Source of the DNA: Verrucomicrobiota bacterium
GTDB lineage: Bacteria; Verrucomicrobiota; Verrucomicrobiia; Verrucomicrobiales; DEV007
Assembly (NCBI GenBank): GCA_018970725.1
Contig: JAGWVU010000010.1
Span: forward strand, 1 to 64,000
Direction of reading: 5' to 3'
DNA length: 64,000 nt
The position numbers and the translations under genes are program-made. Positions 17,327-27,243 of the stretch are shown here, one piece after another. The notes beneath the pieces were generated by a model, which was not told the DNA's origin, made no database searches, and saw nothing but the letters and a program-made list of their open reading frames with translations. How positions within the stretch are numbered: the stretch's first letter is position 1; the number at the start of each line of letters is the position of its first letter.

Positions 17327-19645
17327 ATGAAGTCGCTCCGCCAGCTCCGTCGGTTCCCACACCCGCCCCAAACACTCCCCGCCGTTCTCGCCTTCCTCTG
17401 CGCCCTTCCGCTCCACGCACAGGATTCCCCGGCCATTCCCTACGACACCCCTCCATCCCCGCTCGGAGACCTTCCGGCTTTCGTCGTCGTCGGGAGCAAG
17501 GAAAACGTCAAAAGCCAGGTCGGAGCCTCCGCTTTCCTCGATACCACGGACATCCGGACCCAGAACTACACCAACGTCAACCGGATCCTCCAGCGCGTCC
17601 CCGGCGTCTACGTTCGCGACGAGGATGGTTTCGGAAACTTCGCCAATATTTCGATCCGCGGAGGTGACGGCACCCGCTCGGAGCGCGTCACGATCATGGA
17701 GGACGGCGTCCTCACCGCCCCGGCACCTTATTCCGCTCCGGGCGCCTATTACACCCCCCGCGCCGCGCGCATGAGCGGTATCGAAGTGATCAAGGGCTCC
17801 AGCCAGGTCCGTTACGGCCCGCACACCACCGGCGGCGTGGTGAACTTCCTCTCCACCCCGGTGCCCGAGGCCCAGAGCGGCTATGTGCGCTACACCTTCG
17901 GCTCCAATGCCACCCAACTCCTGCTCGCCCAGTATGGCGATGTGGTCACGACCGATGCCGGCACCTTCGGCTACCTGTTGGAAATGCATGGCCAGATGTC
18001 CGACGGTTTCCGCACCATCCGCGGCAATGAAGGACGCGGGACCGGTTTCCAGCTTTACGAGCCGATGTTCAAGGCCTTTTGGGAACCCGCCACCGCAATC
18101 GACCAACGCATCGAATTCAAGTTTGGTTACACGGATTTCGATGCCGACGAAAGCTACCTCGGTCTCAGTGAGGCGGACGCCCGCAACACCCCGCTCGACC
18201 GCTATCCGTCCACCGTCTTCGACAACATCGACACGGATCACATCCGCACTTTCCTGCGCTGGCAAGCCGAGCCCATGGACAACCTCTCGGTGGAGTCGAC
18301 CGCCTATTTCAACCGGTTCAACCGGAACTGGTATAAGGTCGACAGCGTGGGCGGCTTCAACCCGGCCATCGACGACGCCGGACAAATCGTGGGTCGGACC
18401 GGTCTGGCCACGGCCCTGCTTCAGGGAAATCCGCGCCTGGGCGTTCTTCAGGGAACCACCCCGGGTTCCATCGGCGTGAAGTCCAACAACCGCACCTATG
18501 AATCTTACGGATGGCAGAACACCGCCTCCCTCAGGTTCGATACCGGAGACATCGGCCACACCCTGACCGGGGGCTTCCGCCTTCATGCTGACTACGAGGA
18601 CCGCCTGCAGCTGGTGGATGTCTACAACGGGGACGGAAATTCCGGGTTCACTCCTTTCCGCCGCGGCGTGCCCGGTGAAGAAGCCGACCAACGCCAGGAA
18701 GTCTTCGCCACCGCTTTCTTCGTGGAAGACGCCGTCAAACTCGGACCGGTCACCATCAAGCCCGGCGTCCGCTATGAAAAACTGCAGATGGATCTCAACG
18801 ACCGCGGACTGCGGCTCGGAGGAGACCTGGATACCTATGCCGCCGGGGCCGGGATCAATTATGAACTCAGCGATGCCAACACGCTCTTCGGCGGCGTCTT
18901 CCGCGGCATCTCCACCCCGGGCCCCAACGCCTATCTCAAGAACGGAATCCAAGTGGAACAAAGCATAGGTTACGAGGCCGGCATCCGCCACCGCCGCGAG
19001 GCTTTCGCCACTGAATTCGCCGGTTTCGTGAGCGATTACTCCAACCTTCTCGGCACGGACACCGGGCTCGGTCTTGGCGGGGTCTCCAACCTCAACGCCG
19101 GAGCCGCCACCGTCTGGGGCTTTGAAAGCATGGTCAGCTATGACCTCATGGCCGCCCAAGGCAGCCCCTTCCAAATGCCGGCCTATCTCACCGCGACCTG
19201 GACCAGCGCCGAACTGGCGAACGCCCTTGAATCCGGAGGCAGCAACAACATCTATGCCGGAGGAACTCCTGGGGCCTCCCTCCCCTACGTGCCCCAGTGG
19301 AAGCTCGCCGGCGGGGTCGGCCTCCGCTACGACGCTTTCGGTGTCAACCTCGATGGCACCTGGGTGGACGAATCCTTCGGCACCGCGGACAACTTCATCA
19401 GTCCGGTCACTTCCGTCCGTCAGGGCATCATCGATTCCGCCTTGGTGTTCGACCTCTCCGCTTCCTACCAGATCGGTGAACACACCAAGCTCCTCGGAGG
19501 CGTGCAGAACCTGCTCGATGAAACCTACATTTCCAGCCGCCTGCCCGAAGGCCCGCGCAACGCCGCGCCGCGCACCGTGTTCATCGGCATCGAAATGAAC
19601 TGGGAAGCCCTTGGAAAAATCGGCGACGTCCTCCAAGGAAAATAA
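17327..19645 (+). CDS. TonB-dependent outer-membrane receptor (FecA-like)
   Basis: A 772-residue outer-membrane receptor with a Sec signal (ending near HAQDS). A TonB-box-like stretch LPAFVVVG lies near residue 49. The plug domain follows (VNRILQRVPGVYVRDEDGFGNFANISIRG split over residues 80-110, MEDGVLTAPAPY, and IEVIKGSSQVRYGPHTTGGVVNF, all standard TonB-receptor motifs), then a 22-strand barrel ending in an aromatic-rich C-terminus. This resembles FecA-type siderophore/ferric citrate receptors. A Fur box 45 bp upstream points to iron import. No ABC importer or FecIR-like sigma system is adjacent. Confidence 0.92.
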   Translation: MKSLRQLRRFPHPPQTLPAVLAFLCALPLHAQDSPAIPYDTPPSPLGDLPAFVVVGSKENVKSQVGASAFLDTTDIRTQNYTNVNRILQRVPGVYVRDEDGFGNFANISIRGGDGTRSERVTIMEDGVLTAPAPYSAPGAYYTPRAARMSGIEVIKGSSQVRYGPHTTGGVVNFLSTPVPEAQSGYVRYTFGSNATQLLLAQYGDVVTTDAGTFGYLLEMHGQMSDGFRTIRGNEGRGTGFQLYEPMFKAFWEPATAIDQRIEFKFGYTDFDADESYLGLSEADARNTPLDRYPSTVFDNIDTDHIRTFLRWQAEPMDNLSVESTAYFNRFNRNWYKVDSVGGFNPAIDDAGQIVGRTGLATALLQGNPRLGVLQGTTPGSIGVKSNNRTYESYGWQNTASLRFDTGDIGHTLTGGFRLHADYEDRLQLVDVYNGDGNSGFTPFRRGVPGEEADQRQEVFATAFFVEDAVKLGPVTIKPGVRYEKLQMDLNDRGLRLGGDLDTYAAGAGINYELSDANTLFGGVFRGISTPGPNAYLKNGIQVEQSIGYEAGIRHRREAFATEFAGFVSDYSNLLGTDTGLGLGGVSNLNAGAATVWGFESMVSYDLMAAQGSPFQMPAYLTATWTSAELANALESGGSNNIYAGGTPGASLPYVPQWKLAGGVGLRYDAFGVNLDGTWVDESFGTADNFISPVTSVRQGIIDSALVFDLSASYQIGEHTKLLGGVQNLLDETYISSRLPEGPRNAAPRTVFIGIEMNWEALGKIGDVLQGK

Positions 19646-19663
19646 GCGGGCCGTCCGCCGGGA

Positions 19664-21109
19664 TCAGCCCAAGGGAATGGGTGGCGGCACGGGAGGATTC
19701 GAAGAAAACGGTTCCCGGTAACCGAAGAACTTCCGCGCCTTGATCATCTGGGCCACCTGGGGCGGCACGGAAGCTTCCCAACCGGGCGTGCCCGACTGGA
19801 TTTGCGCCAGAATCTCCCGGGAGAAGATCGGCAGATAGTCCGGGTTGAACCCGCGGATCGGTTCAATGAAGCGGTTCTGCAAGAGGTGGGCGTAGAGGTG
19901 GGATAGATGGGGAGCCACCTTGAGATTCTCCGCCGTGATCAAGGATCCGCTGGCGCGGTCCCGGAGCGGGTAGACGAACAACTTCAGGTCGTTCTTGAAC
20001 ATGCGTCCGAAGGACTCGAGGATTCCCCCTTCAAGATTGGCGTAATATTTCTCCTCAAAAATCTCCGCAAGGCTCGGCACGCCCATCACAAAACCCACCA
20101 TCTGCTTGGTATAACGGAATAAATAGGCCGCCAAACGGTAGTATTCCCCGAAGTTCGAGATCAAGACCGTCTTGCCCAGCGCGCAGAGCGTGTCCACCCG
20201 CGCCAGATAATCCGCATGGTCGATCCCCGTGCCGGTGGCCAGATTCCGCATGGTCATTTCCGAGAGCACCAGAAACGGCTGCCCCTGCACTTTCGGCTCT
20301 TGCACGAACTGGGCGCGGGCGCAGCTCAACATGTCGATCGTCACGTTGGTGATCGGCCGGAAACTCCCGCGCTCCACCAAAACGGGCTTCCGGTGGATCA
20401 GGTCCGACGCCTGGACCACGTGCCCGTCCGAAGTGAACATGGCCGCATCCGTCAGCCCGGCCTGCACCAATTCCAAACTCATGATCCGGTTGTCCAACGC
20501 CGCGAACGCCGGACCGGAGAATTCGATCATGTCCACCTCGATCCGCTGGGTGGTGAGGTTATCGACCAGCGAGCGGAGCAACTTCTCCGGCTGGCGATGC
20601 AAAAACATCGCGCCATACACGAGATTCACCCCGAAAATGCCCAGCGCCTCCTGCTGCTGCACGTTCTCCTTGTCCCAGAGGCAGAGGTGCAGGATGATCC
20701 GCGAAGGATCGGCGCCCGGCTCGGTCTGGAACTGCATGCCCATCCATCCGTGCCCGTCCGTCTGGCGCGAATAGCTTTTGGCCGCCACCGTCGCCGCGAA
20801 GACGAAAAAACGGGTCTTGGTTCCCCGCGTCTCCGCCAGCCGCTCGAGCAACAGCTCGTATTCATGATCCAGCATCGACTCGACCCGGACCTTGGAGACA
20901 TACCGTTCACAGGGCCCGTAGATGGCGTCGCTGAACTTCATGTCGTAGGCGGACATCGCCTTGGCAACGGTCCCGCTGGCTCCGCCGACCCTGAAGAACC
21001 ATCGGGCCACCTCCTGGCCGGCACCGATCTCGGCGAAGGTCCCGTACTTGCTTTCGTCGAGATTGATCTCGAGGGCCTTCTGGTTGGTGGAGAGGACGGG
21101 AGATTCCAT
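19664..21109 (-). CDS. conserved protein of unknown function
   Basis: A 481-residue soluble protein with no signal peptide or membrane segment. It is well ordered and has distinctive conserved-looking segments: TFAEIGAGQEVARWFF near the N-terminus, GPCERYVSK, HGWMGMQFQ, ENVQQQEALGIFGVNL, RIEVDMIEFSGP and LVERGSFRP. I associate relatives with database labels such as nicotinate-nucleotide adenylyltransferase, but the HxGH motif of nucleotidyltransferases is absent, so I do not adopt that name. ATG at 21109 was chosen because the similarity begins there; earlier starts add a non-conserved stretch. It converges with the TonB-receptor gene, 18 bp away. Confidence 0.75.
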   Translation of the reverse strand: MESPVLSTNQKALEINLDESKYGTFAEIGAGQEVARWFFRVGGASGTVAKAMSAYDMKFSDAIYGPCERYVSKVRVESMLDHEYELLLERLAETRGTKTRFFVFAATVAAKSYSRQTDGHGWMGMQFQTEPGADPSRIILHLCLWDKENVQQQEALGIFGVNLVYGAMFLHRQPEKLLRSLVDNLTTQRIEVDMIEFSGPAFAALDNRIMSLELVQAGLTDAAMFTSDGHVVQASDLIHRKPVLVERGSFRPITNVTIDMLSCARAQFVQEPKVQGQPFLVLSEMTMRNLATGTGIDHADYLARVDTLCALGKTVLISNFGEYYRLAAYLFRYTKQMVGFVMGVPSLAEIFEEKYYANLEGGILESFGRMFKNDLKLFVYPLRDRASGSLITAENLKVAPHLSHLYAHLLQNRFIEPIRGFNPDYLPIFSREILAQIQSGTPGWEASVPPQVAQMIKARKFFGYREPFSSNPPVPPPIPLG

Positions 21110-21189
21110 AGTGACCCTACCATGTGCCACAATCGGCAAAACGCCAGTGACCATTCGGTCACGCGACCCGCTCCCGCCTCAAGGCCGCC

Positions 21190-22197
21190 TCAGTTCACAG
21201 GCGCCGAGGCCCGGCCGTAACCGTCCGGATGGCTCCGGTGCCAGTTCCACGCGGTCTCGACGATCGAACGAATCCCGGTATGGACCGGCACCCACCCCAA
21301 CTCACGGCGGGCCTTGACGCTGTCTGCGTAAAGCGCCGGGGGATCGCCCTCCCGCCGTTCCCCAGGCTCCCAGGGCACTTTCAAACCCGTCACCGCCTCG
21401 ACCGCGCCAATCACCTCCAACACCGAAGTGGGCGTCCCGGTCCCCAGGTTGTAATCGACGAAGCGCCCGGGCGTCTCCAACAACGGCAAGGCCGCGATGT
21501 GGGCCCGCGCGAGATCATCGACGTGGACATAGTCCCGCAGGCACGTGCCGTCCGGTGTTGGGTAGTCCAGCCCGAAGACCCGCAATGCGGGCCGTTTTCC
21601 CTGGGCGGCCCCGATGGCCAACGGAATGAGATGGGATTCCGGGTCGTGATCCTCCCCGATGCTGCCGTCCTCGGCCGCACCGGCCGCGTTGAAATAACGG
21701 AACGCGGCCGCGGAAAATCCTTCGGCGGCACACAGGGCCCGGAGGGCAATCTCCACGTCGAGCTTGGTCTGACCGTAAGGATTGATCGGCTTTTGCGGCA
21801 GCGTTTCGATGATGGGCAGGCTCTCGACCACACCGAACGTGGCACAGGTGCTGGAAAAGACGAAACGCCTCACCCCCGCCCGCTGCATAGCATCGAGAAG
21901 GTGGAGCGTGGCCGCCACATTGTTGAGATAATATTTCAGCGGACGATGCACCGACTCGCCCACATAGGCAAAGGCCGCGAAGTGCATCACCGCCTCCACC
22001 TGCTCACGCCGGAGAAGATCGGTCATCGCCCCGACATCCCCGAGATCCGCCTCGTAAAAGGGGACTGCAGCATCGACCGCCCGGCGGTGCCCGAACACCA
22101 GATTGTCCACCACCACAGGCTCATGCCCGGCGAGGCGCAGCAGACGCACACAATGACTTCCTATGTAACCGGCGCCACCCGCAATCAGAATTTTCAT
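21190..22197 (-). CDS. galE: UDP-glucose 4-epimerase
   Basis: A 335-residue extended short-chain dehydrogenase that interconverts UDP-glucose and UDP-galactose. GGAGYIG (7-13) binds NAD, VVDNL follows the second strand, SSTCATFG holds the catalytic Ser/Thr and YGQTK the Tyr-Lys pair; the AFRYFNAAGA and EDHDPESHLIP stretches are diagnostic of GalE. Usual length is 330-340. ATG at 22197 begins the NAD-binding strand. It probably supplies UDP-galactose to the surface-polysaccharide genes nearby. It is divergent from the GT2 gene, with 158 bp of AT-rich DNA between them. Confidence 0.95.
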   Translation of the reverse strand: MKILIAGGAGYIGSHCVRLLRLAGHEPVVVDNLVFGHRRAVDAAVPFYEADLGDVGAMTDLLRREQVEAVMHFAAFAYVGESVHRPLKYYLNNVAATLHLLDAMQRAGVRRFVFSSTCATFGVVESLPIIETLPQKPINPYGQTKLDVEIALRALCAAEGFSAAAFRYFNAAGAAEDGSIGEDHDPESHLIPLAIGAAQGKRPALRVFGLDYPTPDGTCLRDYVHVDDLARAHIAALPLLETPGRFVDYNLGTGTPTSVLEVIGAVEAVTGLKVPWEPGERREGDPPALYADSVKARRELGWVPVHTGIRSIVETAWNWHRSHPDGYGRASAPVN

Positions 22198-22355
22198 CAA
22201 GCACAATCTAAACCCCGGAACCGCCGATTTGCAAAAAAGAAAGTCCGGCACAGGCCGCAACACAGGAAAAATCTGTTTCCAATTTTCACAAAACACCATA
22301 TCTTCCATCCTAAAGCGATCGGTTATCCGAACCACTTCAACCGAGGGTTTCCACC

Positions 22356-23363
22356 ATGCCAAGAGTCTCCATCGTCATCCCCTCTTACAATTCGGTAAAA
22401 TATCTTCCTGAGACGCTCGAAAGCGTTCTCCACCAAGACCATCAGGATTTTGAAGTCATCGTCGTCAATGACGGCAGCACGGACGAAACCGAAGCCTGGT
22501 TTTCCGCCCATGTCACCGATCCCCGCTTCCGCCTGATCACCCAAGCCAACCAGGGTCCTTCGACGGCACGGAACACGGGGATCGCAGCCTCACAGGGTGA
22601 ATACATTGCGTTTCTTGATTCAGATGATTTGTGGCATCCCTCCAAATTAACCAAACAGATTGAGATCCTCGATGCCGACCCGCGCGCGGCCATGGTTTAT
22701 TGCTGGCTGGCGAACATTGATCATCTCGGAACGCCGACCGGAAAGATCCGCCGCTATTTCAACGAGGGCATGGTCTGGTCCGACCTGATCAAGCACAACT
22801 TCATCGGTTGTGGCAGCAATGCCATGGTGCGGCGGAGCTGTTTCGATGAACTCGGGCTCTTCGATCCCGCCACCACGGGGATCGAGGACTGGGACATGTG
22901 GCTGCGCATTGCGGATCATCATCCCTTCCGCGTCATTCGCGAGCCACTGGTATATTATCGCCAACACCCCGCCAGCCTTTCCAACAACTGGTTTGTTCTC
23001 GAGAAATCGTTCCAAAGGGTTCTGGAAAAGGCGTTCACCTCCACCGAGACCGCCAAGACCCAGCTCAAGTCCATGAGCTATGCCCTGGCTTATCTCTGCC
23101 TCAGCTGGAAACCGGTCCAGAGCCGGCACCGCAATCATATCGATTCCTCACGTCTCCTCCGTCAGGCAGTCAGTTATGACCCGAAGCTGCGTCTCACGCC
23201 GGGCTACCTGCGCCTCACCGTGACCATTCTTCTGGTCCGTTGCTGCGGAGCCGCCGGATACGAGGCCCTGATCGAGAGAGCCGGGCGCGCCCGGCGGATT
23301 CTCTCCGCACTCCTGGCTCCTCACGAGCCGGTCGAAACGTTGCGGGGCGTCGCGAAGAGCTGA
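22356..23363 (+). CDS. family 2 glycosyltransferase
   Basis: A 335-residue cytoplasmic glycosyltransferase. The GT-A fold is evident from VSIVIPSYNS at the N-terminus, VVNDGSTDET, GPSTARNTGI and the DSDD metal site near residue 90, with EDWDMWLR as the likely catalytic-base region. A GAGGG stretch lies about 10 bp before the ATG at 22356. It probably adds a sugar to the polysaccharide built by the adjacent leftward operon, with which it converges (19-bp gap). Confidence 0.9.
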   Translation: MPRVSIVIPSYNSVKYLPETLESVLHQDHQDFEVIVVNDGSTDETEAWFSAHVTDPRFRLITQANQGPSTARNTGIAASQGEYIAFLDSDDLWHPSKLTKQIEILDADPRAAMVYCWLANIDHLGTPTGKIRRYFNEGMVWSDLIKHNFIGCGSNAMVRRSCFDELGLFDPATTGIEDWDMWLRIADHHPFRVIREPLVYYRQHPASLSNNWFVLEKSFQRVLEKAFTSTETAKTQLKSMSYALAYLCLSWKPVQSRHRNHIDSSRLLRQAVSYDPKLRLTPGYLRLTVTILLVRCCGAAGYEALIERAGRARRILSALLAPHEPVETLRGVAKS

Positions 23364-23382
23364 GTGACCGGTTTCCGCGTTC

Positions 23383-24849
23383 TCAGGCTCCCAATCCGGC
23401 CCTGACTCCCTCACCCGGCTCTTCCTCCGCCTTGGCGCTTCCCCGTTTCCGCCGGGCGAAGAGGTTGAGTTCGAGAAGATAGGCCCGGATGGTGGCGTCA
23501 CAGGTGAAGAGGGCGGCGTAGCTAAGAACAAAGATGGCCATGGCCGGCAGGGGCGGAACGAAGATACTTGCGATCAGGGGCGGCACGGCCGCGAGGCTGA
23601 CCCGGAACGCGTGCTGGTAGCGGGGCGCCCCGTAAGACTTGCGGAAGAGGTGATGCAGCAGGAAATACCCCGGGAGCGCGAGCAATTCGGAGATTCCGTA
23701 ACCCCACAGTCCCGCCACCGGGAGCAGGATGACCCCGCCCAGCCAGAGCAAGCTCACGTGGAGCAGATTGCCCTTGGCCACCTCGGCGTTCTTTCCAGCC
23801 GCATGGAGGACCGCCGCGTGAAGATCAAAGAGGGAACTGCCGAGCGTGGCGAGGGCGATGAGGGGGAAAATCCGCGCGCTCAGGACCCACTCCGGACCGA
23901 AGAAAAAGGGAATCACCCAGACGGCGACACAAGAAAAACCGGCGCACACGGGCCCGACCAGCAACGCCTGGTAAACCATCCCGCGGCTCACGGCACCACG
24001 CGCCGCGTCCGGTTCCTCCACGAGTTTGGACATCACGCTGATCGACATGCGCCGGACCACGAGACGCAACATGGACATCTGGTCGGCAAATCGGTTGGCC
24101 ATGCCGACGATCCCCGCAGCTTCGATTCCCGCGATCCCACTGACGAGAATACTGATGCGCAGACTCTTGCAATTCGCGATCCAGTCCGCTCCCGAGTAGG
24201 CGAGTCCAAATCGCAGGGCGGGTTTGAGAAACTGCCAATCCCAGCCCCAGCGCCAGCTCACCGGATACAGGCGGCAGGCAAGGATGGTTTGGAGGACGTA
24301 TTGGAACACCGTGCCGATCACCGGCCCCCAATAACCCGCACCGGAACAGACGAGAGCGATCGAGAGGACACAGTTTCCCAACTGGGAGACGGACTCGATC
24401 AGGCCCACCTGGCCAAAGCGAAGATGGCGCTCGAGCATCGAAATGGCGACCATCCCGACGAGATCCAGCCAGACCACCGGGATCAGGGCGCGGAGCGCGA
24501 GGGTCACCTCGGGCTGACCGGTGAATTTCCCGGCGACCGGGGCGGCGAGCCAAAGGGCCGAACAAAGGACCAGACCGAGCGCGTTGTAGAACGAGAGCAC
24601 CCATCTGGGCCCGTCCTCGGGCAAGTCCCTGGCGCGCACCAGATGGGTGTGCAACCCGAGACGGCAGGTCCAGGTGAGGAAATAGATGATGCCGATGGAT
24701 ACCGTGGCAATCCCGTAATCCCTGAGACCGAGGAGACGCGCGATGACAATCACGCTGACGAGGGAAATGACCGCCGCCACGAGACTTCTCAACGTGAGGA
24801 GAATTCCGCCGTTGAGAACCTTGGATTTGAGACCTTCCACCTTGGACAT
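23383..24849 (-). CDS. Wzx-type oligosaccharide flippase
   Basis: A 488-residue integral membrane protein with about 12-14 hydrophobic helices and the typical start of the polysaccharide-transport (MOP/MATE) superfamily: NGGILLTLRSLVAAVISL then IARLLGLRDYGI. Such proteins move undecaprenyl-linked repeat units to the periplasmic face. The C-terminal tail is charged and cytoplasmic. Last gene of the five-gene leftward polysaccharide operon, 16 bp after the preceding glycosyltransferase. Confidence 0.88.
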   Translation of the reverse strand: MSKVEGLKSKVLNGGILLTLRSLVAAVISLVSVIVIARLLGLRDYGIATVSIGIIYFLTWTCRLGLHTHLVRARDLPEDGPRWVLSFYNALGLVLCSALWLAAPVAGKFTGQPEVTLALRALIPVVWLDLVGMVAISMLERHLRFGQVGLIESVSQLGNCVLSIALVCSGAGYWGPVIGTVFQYVLQTILACRLYPVSWRWGWDWQFLKPALRFGLAYSGADWIANCKSLRISILVSGIAGIEAAGIVGMANRFADQMSMLRLVVRRMSISVMSKLVEEPDAARGAVSRGMVYQALLVGPVCAGFSCVAVWVIPFFFGPEWVLSARIFPLIALATLGSSLFDLHAAVLHAAGKNAEVAKGNLLHVSLLWLGGVILLPVAGLWGYGISELLALPGYFLLHHLFRKSYGAPRYQHAFRVSLAAVPPLIASIFVPPLPAMAIFVLSYAALFTCDATIRAYLLELNLFARRKRGSAKAEEEPGEGVRAGLGA

Positions 24850-24865
24850 GGTTGCGGGAGGAGGG

Positions 24866-26032
24866 TCAGGCGGCCGCCACGGAGAGGACCCGCAAGCGAT
24901 CCTCCACCGCGTTTGACATCTCCCCGAGCATCACGTCCCCGATGCCCAACCAATTCAGCCCCGCCTTCACCTTGGCGCGTCCGGCTTCGGAATAACGTTG
25001 GAGCCGCTCCGGGTCCCGGAGCAGGTCGATGATCGCATCGGCAAGGCAGTCGGCGGATAATTCGGGGAGAACGACTCCCTGCACATCGGGCTCGATGATC
25101 TCCTTCATGCCGCCCCGGTCGGAAACGATGCAAGGAAGACCGAAGTTGGCGGCTTCCACGAGCAGTTGTCCATACGGCTCACACCGCGCTGGAGCGAGGA
25201 GGATATCACAATCCAGAAACAGGCGCTCCATCGCTCCCTGACCGGCCACGAAGCCGAGGTGCCGGATCCCGGGGCCGGGTTGCGAATCCTCTTCGCCACC
25301 GACCACGAGCAGTTCCGCCTCCGGAACCGCGGCGCGGACCTTGCTGAAGGCATCGATCACCAGATCCCCGCCCTTGCGTTCATAGTTGGTGGCGTTGAAC
25401 AACAAGCGCTTCCCGCCGAATACCCTCGGGCCCTCATAGGGTTTGGTGAACTGGCCCGCCGCGCCGGTGACGAAGACCTTGGCGGGATCCACCCCGTAAT
25501 CATCGGTCAGGGAACGTTTCACCAGAGCGCTGAAGGTGAAGATCCGGGACGCGTTGGCATAAGCCACGCGCTCGCAGTCCAACCAGGCTTGGAGATCCGC
25601 CTCGCTGGAGAAGGGCGCCCACGGTTCCCAGGTGCGATGCGCGAGGGCCATGGTGTAGTCGAGATACATGGAGAAAGGGATATCGAACCCGTCCCAGAAC
25701 GGACAATACATCCCGAAGAGGTGAAAGACAAAATCCGGCCGTTGCTTCAGGCCACGGATTTTCCGTTCGCAGGCCCGGGATTGTTTCACATAAGAGGCCG
25801 CGTTCTTGCGCATGCCGCTGGCCCGCCCGGTCGTTTGGATCGGGATGGGCAGGCGCTTGCAGATTTCCTTGGCCGTCTGTTTGAGCCACTTCGCGTCGAA
25901 GAGATTGTCCACCGGCACGCGCTCGAGGGATTGCGCCCGGCTTTCAAACGTATCGAACAGCATGGACATGCGCTTCTGAACCAGAAAGTTGCGGTCTCCG
26001 GTGACGGCGATGCGGATGGGTGCGGGATTCAT
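24866..26032 (-). CDS. family 4 glycosyltransferase
   Basis: A 388-residue GT-B-fold glycosyltransferase. The C-terminal donor-binding domain shows LLFNATNYERKGG, LLVVGGEED and the E-x7-E motif in CEPYGQLLVEAANFG, followed by GLPCIVSDRGGMKEII. The N-terminal acceptor half is unlike its neighbours (FHLFGMYCPFWDGFDIP). Part of the Wzx/Wzy operon; 32 bp downstream of the polymerase gene. Confidence 0.88.
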   Translation of the reverse strand: MNPAPIRIAVTGDRNFLVQKRMSMLFDTFESRAQSLERVPVDNLFDAKWLKQTAKEICKRLPIPIQTTGRASGMRKNAASYVKQSRACERKIRGLKQRPDFVFHLFGMYCPFWDGFDIPFSMYLDYTMALAHRTWEPWAPFSSEADLQAWLDCERVAYANASRIFTFSALVKRSLTDDYGVDPAKVFVTGAAGQFTKPYEGPRVFGGKRLLFNATNYERKGGDLVIDAFSKVRAAVPEAELLVVGGEEDSQPGPGIRHLGFVAGQGAMERLFLDCDILLAPARCEPYGQLLVEAANFGLPCIVSDRGGMKEIIEPDVQGVVLPELSADCLADAIIDLLRDPERLQRYSEAGRAKVKAGLNWLGIGDVMLGEMSNAVEDRLRVLSVAAA

Positions 26033-26064
26033 GGCAGGGATGAGTGGGGAGATGAGGGAAAAAA

Positions 26065-27243
26065 TCAGGAATACAGCGGTTGGTTCACCGGGCTCAAGGC
26101 ACCGGCGGTTTGCCTCCGGATTCCGGCCCCCGCGCGCGCCCGCGCCGGGAGATCATGAAGTTTCGCAAAAAGATACAGGGTCACGAGATGCGGGTAATAG
26201 ACAAAGGTGTTGTCCGTGGAGAAAACCGTCATTTGATAGAGGGCCAGACAGAAGCCCAGTTTGCTCATCGAGCCCAACCGTATCAGGACGGCCAGCCAGA
26301 ACACGGAGCCGACGATCCCGTAATCGAGGAAGATCCGGATATAGTCATTGTGAATGTGTTTGAGTTCCGCGCTGAGCAGTTCCACGGCCAGTTTGGAGGC
26401 AAAGCCCGGACCGTTCCCGAAGAGGACATTCACCCAGCCGGCCTCCGCGTAGGCGGTTTCCCGGACGGTCTTCACCAAGGGACCACGGCCGGAGAAGAGA
26501 TCCCGGAAATCCTTGATCTCCGGGACCGTGTTCTGGAGGAACTCGATGATGAGGTCCAGATAATGGGAACCGAGGAAGAGGACGAGGCCGAGGATGAGGC
26601 AGATCAGGGCGCGCGGCTTGGCCGAAGGCGCGAGAAACGAGGCGGCGATGGAAATCACCATGGCGATGATGGCGACACGTTTCATGGCGAGGATCGTGAG
26701 GCATCCGGAAAACGCCATGAGAGGCAGATCCTTGGCGAGGAAAGCATAGAAAAAACACATCGGCAGGACGAACCCCAGGGTGTGGTGTTCCCAGGGCGAA
26801 TCCCCTTCGATGACGTTGAGATCCGCCGGGCTTCCGGCCCGCACCAGACTCAGGACGACGAAGCTGATGCAGTGGATCCAGCTGAACAGGTGGTAATGGC
26901 GCGGCTCCCAGCGGAAAGGAGCCGCGAGGGCGAAGTAGGTCACGCCCACGATCATGGTGTCCCGCAGCCCCCCCGGGGGGAGATCCAGACCGCTGGCGAA
27001 GAGGCTAAAGCAGGTGGTGAGCGCGAAGCCGAGGAAAAGGACCGACATCATCGGGCTCTGGCCCAGGAGACGCTCGGGATGCTTGGCGAATTTGGCGGCG
27101 GCCTGACAGGCCAGACCGTAAATGGCGAGGAGGACGATCGGCCCGTATTGGCAGACATTGCTCAAGGCACGGCTCTTCTCCTCGATGATCCCCTGGAGAG
27201 CGATCCCGATCGGGACACCGGCGATGATGAGGAACCGAATCAT
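26065..27243 (-). CDS. O-antigen-polymerase-like (Wzy-type) membrane protein
   Basis: A 392-residue membrane protein with about 10 predicted helices and a central loop (about residues 225-290, FLQNTVPEIKDFRDLFSGRG, then GNGPGFASK and HIHNDYIRIFLDYGIVG) that fits the O-antigen ligase/polymerase family, where His and Arg in a large periplasmic loop act in glycan transfer. Wzy proteins diverge strongly, so this rests on topology, the HNDYI motif and its place between flippase and glycosyltransferases. Its ATG overlaps the stop of the gene before it by 4 bp. Confidence 0.8.
   Translation of the reverse strand: MIRFLIIAGVPIGIALQGIIEEKSRALSNVCQYGPIVLLAIYGLACQAAAKFAKHPERLLGQSPMMSVLFLGFALTTCFSLFASGLDLPPGGLRDTMIVGVTYFALAAPFRWEPRHYHLFSWIHCISFVVLSLVRAGSPADLNVIEGDSPWEHHTLGFVLPMCFFYAFLAKDLPLMAFSGCLTILAMKRVAIIAMVISIAASFLAPSAKPRALICLILGLVLFLGSHYLDLIIEFLQNTVPEIKDFRDLFSGRGPLVKTVRETAYAEAGWVNVLFGNGPGFASKLAVELLSAELKHIHNDYIRIFLDYGIVGSVFWLAVLIRLGSMSKLGFCLALYQMTVFSTDNTFVYYPHLVTLYLFAKLHDLPARARAGAGIRRQTAGALSPVNQPLYS

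Noticed and set aside
17285-19636. 783-codon open frame antisense to the TonB receptor
   Set aside because: It mirrors codon positions of a clear TonB receptor and has no recognisable domain; long antisense frames are expected at this GC content.
19664-21109. Naming the 481-residue protein nicotinate-nucleotide adenylyltransferase
   Set aside because: The GxFDPxHxGH signature of NadD is absent.
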